From positions 1,426,001 through 1,490,000 of the forward strand of contig NZ_CP107799.1 of the NCBI RefSeq assembly GCF_041431135.1: a stretch of DNA of 64,000 bases, read 5' to 3'. The position numbers were made by a program, and so were the translations under genes. Each line of letters opens with the position of its first letter. Within the stretch, counting starts at the first letter, position 1. The notes under the pieces were generated by a model that ran no database searches, had not been told where the DNA came from, and saw only the letters and a list, made by a program, of their open reading frames with translations. Positions 45,257 through 51,783 of this stretch are shown piece by piece. This DNA comes from Streptomyces sp. NBC_00554 (lineage in GTDB: Bacteria > Actinomycetota > Actinomycetes > Streptomycetales > Streptomycetaceae).

Positions 45257-46687
45257 ATGGGGGAGACACGACACGGGGGGCGGGTCATGGCGTACGGAGT
45301 GCGGGGACGGCATCGCCCCGTGGTCGATCTGGCGGACCGCAGGGCGCTGGAGCGGTACCGCCCGGCCAACGCCGAGGTCATGGAGCAGGCGCGGCGGCTC
45401 AAGGAGGCCGCGCTGCTGGACTTCGGGCTGACGGAGTCGGCGGTGGCCTCCTGGCTGTACGCGAAGTGCCACCACCAGCTGGCGACCACGGCGGTGGACA
45501 CGGCGGCGGTGGTGGCCTCGGGCGACGGCTCCTGTCTGCTGCTCTACAACCCGGACTTCTTCGTACGACTCGGCCTGGACGGCGTGAAGTTCGTGCTGTT
45601 CCACGAGGCCCGGCACCTGGTGCAGCGGCATCTGTTCGCCGACCCCGAGCTGCGTGCGGACCCCGTCTTCGAGGTAGCCACCGAGGTGTCCATCAACCAT
45701 GTGGCGCTGGTGCGGCTCGGCCGGGAGGAAATGCCGCTCCTTGACGGCCGTCCGACGGGCATCGATCCACGCAAGGTCCACGAGGCGTACAGAGAGGATC
45801 TGCTCGGGCAGGGGCTGGAGCCGGTCACGTACGGCGAGTTCACCGAGACCGATCTGACGGTGTACGGCGAGCTGAGGAGGATGCGACAGCCGCCCGTGCC
45901 CGTGCGGCCGTCGTGCGCGCATCTGACGTCCGACGTGCCCGCCGACCAGGAGACCGTCGACGAGGTGACCTCCTCCGCGCTGCTCAACTCTCTGCTCGCG
46001 GCCCGCCGTGGGCATGCCGGCGCCGAGCAGGAGCTGCTTGACCTGATGGGCCGTACCGAGGGCGCCTCGGCACGTGCCGCGAAGATCTGGGGGCAGCTGG
46101 GCGCCGGGATGCTGCGCGGCGAGACCACGCGGACGCGGACGGTCGACTGGTGGCAGCGCTGGCTGGTGGACGTGCTCGGTTCGAAGCTGCGTGACGGCGA
46201 GCGGCTGGTGTACCCGAAGAAGCGGGGCGCGCTGCTCGCGGCGCTCGGCCAGGACCCGATGCTGTCGCGCCGCGGCCCGGTGCGCGACAAGGTGCTCGTC
46301 ATCGCGTACGACACCTCGGGCTCCATGCCGCACCGGGTGATCGAGTGGCTCACCGAACTCGTCGGACGGATCGACGGGGTCGAGGCGCACTGGCTGTCCT
46401 TCGACACCGTGGTGATGCCCTTCGCGGCGGGCGAACGCGTATACGGCGGAGGCGGCACGAGCTTCCAGGCCGTCGCGGACTACGTGGAGGGGCGCGCCGA
46501 GGTGAACGGCCGCCTCTGCGAGGCGAGTCCGGACGCCGTGGTCATGCTCACCGACGGATACGCCCCACCGATCACGCCGGCCGAGCCCGACAAGTGGATC
46601 TGGCTGATCACCGAGGGCGGTCATGAATGGCCCGAGACCCATACACCGGCCATGGACTGTCATCGCGTCACCACGGGATCGCGGTAA
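45257..46687 (+). CDS. HExxH metallopeptidase-like + von Willebrand A protein (DUF2201-type)
   Basis: The 476-residue protein has two parts. The N-terminal part (about 30-150) looks like the DUF2201 peptidase-like domain, with a zincin motif HEARH at 116-120 in FVLFHEARHLVQRHLF followed by EVATEVSINHVAL. The C-terminal vWA domain (about 345-475) has an intact MIDAS: DTSGSM (352-357), GGGGTSF (about 400) and LTDGYAPP. Proteins of this class pair with MoxR-type AAA ATPases, here the next gene, 29 bp on. AAGGAGG sits only 2 bases before this ATG, so ATG at 45287 (MAYGVRGRHRP) is a real alternative start. Confidence 0.82.
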   Translation: MGETRHGGRVMAYGVRGRHRPVVDLADRRALERYRPANAEVMEQARRLKEAALLDFGLTESAVASWLYAKCHHQLATTAVDTAAVVASGDGSCLLLYNPDFFVRLGLDGVKFVLFHEARHLVQRHLFADPELRADPVFEVATEVSINHVALVRLGREEMPLLDGRPTGIDPRKVHEAYREDLLGQGLEPVTYGEFTETDLTVYGELRRMRQPPVPVRPSCAHLTSDVPADQETVDEVTSSALLNSLLAARRGHAGAEQELLDLMGRTEGASARAAKIWGQLGAGMLRGETTRTRTVDWWQRWLVDVLGSKLRDGERLVYPKKRGALLAALGQDPMLSRRGPVRDKVLVIAYDTSGSMPHRVIEWLTELVGRIDGVEAHWLSFDTVVMPFAAGERVYGGGGTSFQAVADYVEGRAEVNGRLCEASPDAVVMLTDGYAPPITPAEPDKWIWLITEGGHEWPETHTPAMDCHRVTTGSR

Positions 46688-46716
46688 CCCATCAACTCAG
46701 CACAGGATCAGGACGG

Positions 46717-48549
46717 ATGACGACCGCCACCAACCCCAGGCCCAACTCACGGCCCAGCCCCAGCGGCGGCACCCCGCCCGCGCCCTCCCGGCTCGAGTCG
46801 TTCATCGACGCGATGATCGGCATGGGGCAGACGGGTCAGATCTTCGGCGAGCACGGCATCGGAAAGACGGCGACGTTCTTCTCGCACGTGGCACGCAGCC
46901 GCCCCGACGCCACGCTGGTCTACGTGCCGGCAGCCAACCTCACACCGGACGACCTGCTGGTCAACGCTCCGGTACGGGACCCTCGGACCGGCGAACTCGT
47001 GCTGCGCCAGCTCGTGATGAGCCAGCTCAAGCCCGGCACCCCCTTCGTGCTGCTCATCGACGACTCGCTCCAGGCGGGCGAGACGATCCAGTCGCAGCTG
47101 ATGCAGATCGCCTGCGACTGGACGCTCGGCGAGCACGATCTGCGCGCCCTGGGCTGCGTCGGCGTCTTCCTCACCGACAACGAGTCGCTGGCCGAGACCT
47201 CGGCGCGGCGCAGCGACCTCGCGCTCCTTGACCGCATGGTCACGATACGGATCTCGGCGAACGACACCTCGTGGCGGAGCAATCTGGCCGCCAAATACCG
47301 GGAGTGGGACCTGAATCCGGTCTTCTCCCTGTGGGCGTCCCTCTCCCCCACGCTCCGCGAGCTGCTGTCGCCGCGCACCCTGGACCACGTCCTGGCGAAC
47401 GCCCGCGAGGGTTTCCCGCTGCGCTGGGGCCTGCCCCTGGTGGGCGGCGACCGGCTGCGCCTCGTCGAGCCCCGCCCGGACGGCAAGCCGGGGCAGAACC
47501 GTACGGCCGAGATCCTGGACCGGATCGCCGAGTACCTGGGCGTGTCCAATCCGGCGGCTCTTCCCGATCCCGTACGCCAGGTGGTGCGAGCCGCACTGCG
47601 CAATCGCTGGACGGTGCTGCTCCAGGGCCCGCCGGGCTGCGGCAAGACGGAGCTCGTACGGGAGACGGTGCGCGACGCCCTTGGCCGGCCGCCGCTGTAC
47701 TTCTCGCTGCCGGTGACCAACGTCGAGGACCTGTGCGCCCCGATCCCGTCGGCGGACGGCACCCTGGACAACCTGCTCGCGGCGAACTTCACCGGTCCCG
47801 AGCCGAAGGCGATCGTCTGGGACGAGTACAACCGGCCCAAGGACAAGGCGGCGTTCGCCAAACTGATGGAGATCACCCAGGAGTGGTCCCTCGCGGGGCG
47901 GCGGATCGAGAACCTGCGCGCGCAGATAGCCGTCCAGAATCCGCCCTACCACCTTGGCCGCAAGCTCCTGGTCTCCCGGAACAACATCGCCCAGGCGACC
48001 CGCTTCACGGCCTCGCTGACGGTCGATCCCGAGGACATCCCGGCCAACGAGTGGCTGCTCGCACGGTACGGCTCGGATGCCGAGACCGTCCTCGAGTGGT
48101 GGAAGCACGACATCGACGACGACGGCCGCGCCTGGATCACCAAGCGGACCCTGGAGCGGCTCATCAAGCTGCACCGGCGCGGGCTGCCGCTGGAGATGGG
48201 AACGGTCTACCTCGGCGACGGCGAGTACGCCCCCGTGCCGCTGACAGCCCTCATCGACCGGCTGCGCGGACGCCCCGTGACCGGCCTGCGCGAGCTCGCC
48301 CGCGAGGCGGACACCTGGGAGGCCCGGCTGCGCCGAGCGGCCGAGCACTCCGACGAGGGCGCCGACGACAGCGACGTGGTCCACCAGATCCTCGCCAACG
48401 CCGAACTGTCCCAGCTGAAGAAGCACCGGAAGGTGGTCGCCCGACTGGTGGCCCTACTGCCGCCGAAGCTACGGGCGACGTACCTGGTGGGGGCGACAGA
48501 GGGGCAGCAGCGATTCTGGACGGAGATATTCGTGGGGATGCGGCGCTGA
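46717..48549 (+). CDS. Tandem AAA ATPase, MoxR-like
   Basis: The 610-residue protein contains two P-loop modules. Module 1 has Walker A GEHGIGKT (44-51) and Walker B VLLIDD (111-116). Module 2 has Walker A GPPGCGKT (304-311) and Walker B AIVWDE (365-370), with a sensor-like VSRNNIAQATRFTASL and a winged or helical C-terminus. MoxR/RavA-type ATPases remodel partner complexes and work with vWA proteins such as the one encoded just upstream. Two ATPase modules in one chain is not the usual single-module MoxR. The start is supported by CAGGA upstream. It is followed by a palindromic element. Confidence 0.82.
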   Translation: MTTATNPRPNSRPSPSGGTPPAPSRLESFIDAMIGMGQTGQIFGEHGIGKTATFFSHVARSRPDATLVYVPAANLTPDDLLVNAPVRDPRTGELVLRQLVMSQLKPGTPFVLLIDDSLQAGETIQSQLMQIACDWTLGEHDLRALGCVGVFLTDNESLAETSARRSDLALLDRMVTIRISANDTSWRSNLAAKYREWDLNPVFSLWASLSPTLRELLSPRTLDHVLANAREGFPLRWGLPLVGGDRLRLVEPRPDGKPGQNRTAEILDRIAEYLGVSNPAALPDPVRQVVRAALRNRWTVLLQGPPGCGKTELVRETVRDALGRPPLYFSLPVTNVEDLCAPIPSADGTLDNLLAANFTGPEPKAIVWDEYNRPKDKAAFAKLMEITQEWSLAGRRIENLRAQIAVQNPPYHLGRKLLVSRNNIAQATRFTASLTVDPEDIPANEWLLARYGSDAETVLEWWKHDIDDDGRAWITKRTLERLIKLHRRGLPLEMGTVYLGDGEYAPVPLTALIDRLRGRPVTGLRELAREADTWEARLRRAAEHSDEGADDSDVVHQILANAELSQLKKHRKVVARLVALLPPKLRATYLVGATEGQQRFWTEIFVGMRR

Positions 48550-48551
48550 TC

Positions 48552-48660
48552 TTTCAGCCCGTCCGGCGTTTGAGGACGAGCGCGTCAGCGCGATGCGGGG
48601 GTCTGGGGGCGGCAGTCCCCAGGGACGGGAAGGGTAGGGGCGGAGGGGGCGAAAAACCCA
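48552..48660. repeat. Half copy (right side) of the long palindromic intergenic element
   Basis: TTTCAGCCCGTCCGGCGTTT at the left and GGGTAGGGGCGGAGGGGGCG-AAAAACCC at the right repeat the core and right arm of the element at 4626-4828. An internal GCGTCAGCGCGATGC insertion is present. It separates the convergent AAA ATPase and SDR genes and probably terminates both. Confidence 0.85.
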
Positions 48661-48676
48661 CCGCCTCACCCCCCAC

Positions 48677-50014
48677 TCACCACTCCGCCACCCGGTAGTC
48701 CTTGAGGAACACCCCGGACACAGGCGCCCCCGCTTCCCCCCGCACGATCGGGTCGTACACCCGAGCCGCCCCGTCCACGATGTCCAAGGGCGTACGAAAC
48801 CCGGCCCCCGCCATCCGCTCCTTCTTAGGAGCGGGGTTCTCATCAGTGATCCACCCGGTGTCCACGGCACACATGTGCACCCCCAACTCCGCGAGTTCAC
48901 CGGCACTGGTACGCGTGAGCATGTTCAGCGCGGCCTTGGCCATGTTGGTGTGCGGATGCCCGGCCGTCTTATTACGGACGGCGAAGCGCCCCTCGACGGC
49001 CGTCACGTTGACGACATACCGGCGCGGGTGCGGCGAGGCGAGCAGCAGCGGCAGCAACCGGTCGCAGAGCAGGGCCGGGGCGAGCGCGTTGACCAACTGG
49101 GTCTCCAGCACCTCGGCAGGGTCCAGTTCACCCAGCCGGGCGGACCACGAGTTCTCCGGCGAGGGGTCGGGCAGCAGCCCGGCCTCGTCGGCCTCGTGAA
49201 GCATCACGGGCAGCGCGGAGGCACCGCCGCCCTCCAACGCCCGCATCGGCGTGAACCCGGGTGCATGCCGGGCGCCTTCGGGCAGTTCGGCGTACTCCCC
49301 CGCGGCCAGCACGGCGTACGACTCGGCAGGCCGCCGCACCGTCTGCGCCGCGTTGTTCACCAGGATGTCGAGCGGCTCACCCTCCTGCCTCAACTGCTCA
49401 CACAGACCGAGGACTTGACGCGGATCCCGCAGATCCACGGCCAGCACGGTCAGCCGGTCCAGCCACTTCTCACTGCCCGCCTCGGCACGGAACCGGCGCA
49501 CGGTGTCGTGCGGAAACCGGCTGGTGACCAGGAGTTCGACGCCGTCGCGCAGCATCATCAGGGCCAGCTGGAAGCCGATCTTGACCCTGCCGCCGGTGAG
49601 CAGGGCGCGGCGACCACTCAGGTCGGTGCTGAGCGCACGCCGGGCGGTGTTGTCGGCGGCGCAGTCCGGACACAACCGGTGATAGAAGGAGTCGACCTGT
49701 CGATAGGGCGTCTTGCAGACGTAGCACGCCCGCGGCTTCGCGAAGACGCCCTGCGCGCCGGGCGTGTCCAGGGGCGCGTCCTCCCGCCGGTCGAGCGCGC
49801 CCGTCGCGGTCGCGGCCATCGCGGCCGCATCGGCCACGGTCACCTCGGCGCCGCGCGTCTTCCGCCGGCGCAACCGCCCGTCGCGCGCGAAGGATGCGGC
49901 GACCTGCTCGGCCCGCAGTCGCACGGGGTCGTCGACGGGCAGTGCCCGCAGCTTCCCGACCGTACGGTGGAAAGCCGCCAGTTCCTCCTCGGTGATCCCG
50001 TCGCCGTCGGCCAT
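48677..50014 (-). CDS. Zinc-knuckle SDR-fold protein lacking the catalytic tyrosine
   Basis: The 445-residue protein has an N-terminal helical part, then a CxxC...CxxC zinc knuckle (C97, C100, C115, C118 in ACYVCKTPYRQVDSFYHRLC). An SDR Rossmann domain follows: LSGRRALLTGGRVKIGFQLA (139-146 motif), FPHDTVRRF, LDILVNNAAQT (219-221) and YVVNVTAVEGRF. Where SDRs have Tyr-x3-Lys this one has HPHTNMAKAAL, that is Thr-x3-Lys, so the classical reductase chemistry is doubtful. Two tRNA-like genes lie 36 bp and 116 bp upstream on the same strand and may share its transcript. The ATG was chosen as the first start after those tRNAs. Confidence 0.82.
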   Translation of the reverse strand: MADGDGITEEELAAFHRTVGKLRALPVDDPVRLRAEQVAASFARDGRLRRRKTRGAEVTVADAAAMAATATGALDRREDAPLDTPGAQGVFAKPRACYVCKTPYRQVDSFYHRLCPDCAADNTARRALSTDLSGRRALLTGGRVKIGFQLALMMLRDGVELLVTSRFPHDTVRRFRAEAGSEKWLDRLTVLAVDLRDPRQVLGLCEQLRQEGEPLDILVNNAAQTVRRPAESYAVLAAGEYAELPEGARHAPGFTPMRALEGGGASALPVMLHEADEAGLLPDPSPENSWSARLGELDPAEVLETQLVNALAPALLCDRLLPLLLASPHPRRYVVNVTAVEGRFAVRNKTAGHPHTNMAKAALNMLTRTSAGELAELGVHMCAVDTGWITDENPAPKKERMAGAGFRTPLDIVDGAARVYDPIVRGEAGAPVSGVFLKDYRVAEW

Positions 50015-50049
50015 GCGTCCCGCCCCCCGCGTGTTGCTGGTGTTCTCGG

Positions 50050-50121
50050 TGGGCCCGGCCGGATTCGAACCGGCGTATCCGCCCTGAGAAGGCGGTGAGT
50101 CTGCCTCTGCTCTACAGGCCC
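50050..50121 (-). tRNA. Atypical tRNA-like gene, anticodon CUC (Glu-type)
   Basis: The acceptor GGGCCTG/CGGGCCC (one G-U pair) and discriminator A are followed by CCG rather than CCA. The D-arm GAGC-AGAGGCAG-ACTC has one C-A mismatch. The anticodon arm CCGCC-TTCTCAG-GGCGG gives CTC. The variable loop is ATAC and the T-arm GCCGG-TTCGAAT-CCGGC. It differs from the usual Streptomyces tRNA-Glu, which I remember with a different D-arm. It starts 8 bases after the neighbouring tRNA-like gene and ends 36 bp before the SDR start, same strand. Confidence 0.75.
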
Positions 50122-50129
50122 CCGCGTGA

Positions 50130-50201
50130 TCCGGGCGACCGGATTCGAACCGGCGTGTTCGCCTGAGCAAGGCGGTGCGCCTGCCTCTGCGCTACGCCCG
50201 G
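50130..50201 (-). tRNA. Atypical tRNA-like gene, anticodon GCU, short variable loop
   Basis: The acceptor CCGGGCG/CGCCCGG is perfect, with discriminator A and then TC (no CCA). The D-arm GCGC-AGAGGCAG-GCGC matches that of the tRNA at 45.1 kb. The anticodon arm CCGCC-TTGCTCA-GGCGA has a C-A first pair and reads GCT with an unusual C at position 37. The variable loop is ACAC and the T-arm GCCGG-TTCGAAT-CCGGT. A GCU anticodon belongs to serine tRNAs, which have long variable arms; this one has four bases. It is the first unit of a tRNA-tRNA-SDR series. Confidence 0.72.
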
Positions 50202-50220
50202 ACGCGCCCCCGGATCCTAA

Positions 50221-50427
50221 CCGCACGCCCTTCGGGCCGCCGCATCGATTTACGGCGGCGAAACGGATCGACGCACCGAAGTACCCGAACTCTGGGCGCC
50301 CTTCGACGCCTTGAAGCAGGCCACCGGTGACGGGATCCGCTGGGTACTGGGTGAGCAGTGCTCGCGCGGGGCGTGGGAGACATACATCCCGGCCAGGACA
50401 TGGCAGTTGACGGTGTCGTACGACTGA
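50221..50427 (+). pseudogene. Possible C-terminal gene remnant without a start
   Basis: After an in-frame TAA the plus strand stays open for 68 codons to the TGA at 50425-50427. It gives a protein-like sequence including ELWAPFDALKQATGDGIRWV, LGEQCSRGAWETYIPARTWQ and LTVSYD. There is no good start codon or ribosome site. Its balanced composition suggests the tail of a former gene next to the 5' end of the GCU tRNA-like gene. I cannot assign it to a family. Confidence 0.35.
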
Positions 50428-50448
50428 GGGACCAGCTGACGAACCCGG

Positions 50449-50697
50449 TCAGTTCTGCTCCGCGCGCCGGAGGCTGAGCCGCTCCTTCTCGGAGAGGCCG
50501 CCCCAGACTCCGAAGCGCTCGTCGTTGTTCAAGGCGTACTCGAGGCAGGCGGAGCGCATCGCGCACATACCGCAGATGCGCTTCGCTTCCCGGACCGAAC
50601 TGCCCGGCTCGGGAAAGAAGAACTCGGCCCCGGTCTGCGCGCACAGCGCCTGGTCCTGCCAGGCGATGTCGGGCGGGGTGATGGTGTCGGTGTGCAT
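50449..50697 (-). CDS. WhiB family [4Fe-4S] transcriptional regulator
   Basis: The 82-residue Wbl protein has the four cluster-binding cysteines C19, C42, C45 and C51 (LCAQTG and RICGMCAMRSACLEY), the G-V-W-G-G turn at 63-67 and a basic C-terminal helix (SEKERLSLRRAEQN). Wbl proteins act with sigma factors in development, redox response and drug resistance. It resembles WhiB itself in the cysteine region but has a different N-terminus (MHTDTITPPDIAWQDQ), so I leave it unnamed. The ATG at 50697 is preferred over an upstream one that adds 13 unrelated residues. Confidence 0.93.
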   Translation of the reverse strand: MHTDTITPPDIAWQDQALCAQTGAEFFFPEPGSSVREAKRICGMCAMRSACLEYALNNDERFGVWGGLSEKERLSLRRAEQN

Positions 50698-50830
50698 GGC
50701 GAGGATCGTGCCGCCCGACGAAAAACGTTCGATCAATGACTCATCAACGCCGTGTCAATCCGGCGCCTACAGGCGCCACGACATCCGTGATGATGGCCCG
50801 GCGGGGGCAGGGCCCGCACGGCGGCGCGCG

Positions 50831-50862
50831 GCACGGTCGCCGAGTTTTCCCGGCGGCCGTGC
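50831..50862. terminator. Hairpin downstream of the VOC gene
   Basis: GCACGGTCGCCG and CGGCGGCCGTGC form a 12-bp stem (one G-U pair) around AGTTTTCC. It lies 36 bp after the VOC stop (minus strand) and upstream of the WhiB gene, so it separates the two. Confidence 0.65.
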
Positions 50863-50897
50863 CCGCCCCGCCCGCCCCCAAGTCCTGGGGCCGGCCG

Positions 50898-51689
50898 TCA
50901 GCCGTGCTGCGGCGCGCTCTTGATCACCGCGAAGCGTGCCCCGTACGGGTCGGCGAGCTTGGCGATGCGGCCCACGCCCTCCACGTCGATGGCGGGCATA
51001 CGGACCTTGCCGCCCAGTTCCTGGGTCTTGGCGACCGTGGCGTCGGTGTCCTCGACCTCGAAATACGGCAGCCAGTACGAGCCTGTCTCCACCTCGATCG
51101 GGTCGTCGGCCAGCGGGACCACACCGCCGAACATGTCCTCTTCCCCGGCACCCGCGGGGTTGATACAGGTGTACGTGCCACCGGGGAACGGCTGGGCCGA
51201 GGTCTCCCAGCCGAACACCGAGTTGTAGAAGACGGCCGACAAGGCGATGTCCGGGGTGTAGAGCTCGACCCAGCACAGCGAGCCGGGGTCCCCTGCCACG
51301 TCGATGCCCTTGAGCTGGTCCGGCTGCCAGATACCGAAGGGCACCCCCGCCTGGTCGGCGAGGATCGCCATGCGGCCCTCGCTCATCACGTCCATGGGCT
51401 GCATCAGCACCGAGCCCTTGGCCTGCTCGGTCGACTTGGCCGTGGCTTCCGCGTTGGGGGTCTGGAAATAGACGGTCCAGGAGGGCGGGCCCTGGTCCGG
51501 CGTGGTCTGCATACCGCCCGCCGCCGACTTTCCGGCGAGTTGGAAGAAGCCGTAGCCGCCGGATTCGGACCCCGCGGACTGGAACTGCCAGCCGAAGAGG
51601 CCTCCGTAGAAGGTGGTGGCGCCTTCGATGTCGGGTGTGCCGAGATCGACCCAGTTCGGAGCGCCGGTGACAAAACGGGTGGTGAGCAT
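50898..51689 (-). CDS. Two-domain VOC (glyoxalase/bleomycin-resistance) family protein
   Basis: The 263-residue protein has two VOC modules. Module 1 (about 10-125) reads GAPNWVDLGTPDIEGATTFY, GLFGWQFQSA and ILADQAGVPFGIWQP. Module 2 (about 140-260) reads SLCWVELYTPDIALSAVFYN, VFGWET and KLADPYGARFAVIK. It resembles the CFP32/hydroxylase-type proteins of actinobacteria. AAGGAGG lies 7 bases before the ATG. Metal ligands of true glyoxalases are not obvious, so the reaction is not assigned. It is divergent from the HEAT gene. Confidence 0.9.
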   Translation of the reverse strand: MLTTRFVTGAPNWVDLGTPDIEGATTFYGGLFGWQFQSAGSESGGYGFFQLAGKSAAGGMQTTPDQGPPSWTVYFQTPNAEATAKSTEQAKGSVLMQPMDVMSEGRMAILADQAGVPFGIWQPDQLKGIDVAGDPGSLCWVELYTPDIALSAVFYNSVFGWETSAQPFPGGTYTCINPAGAGEEDMFGGVVPLADDPIEVETGSYWLPYFEVEDTDATVAKTQELGGKVRMPAIDVEGVGRIAKLADPYGARFAVIKSAPQHG

Positions 51690-51783
51690 AATGCCCTCCT
51701 TTGAGGGGTCCCGTTGCCTGCACCGCCGAGTCTTCCACCGCCCACTGACAATCGCTGGCGGAGCCGCCACCTAGAATTCCCGG

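Noticed and set aside
50050..50201. tRNA genes as attachment sites of an integrated element
   Set aside because: No integrase, excisionase or direct repeat of a tRNA 3' end is visible on either side; the neighbours look chromosomal.
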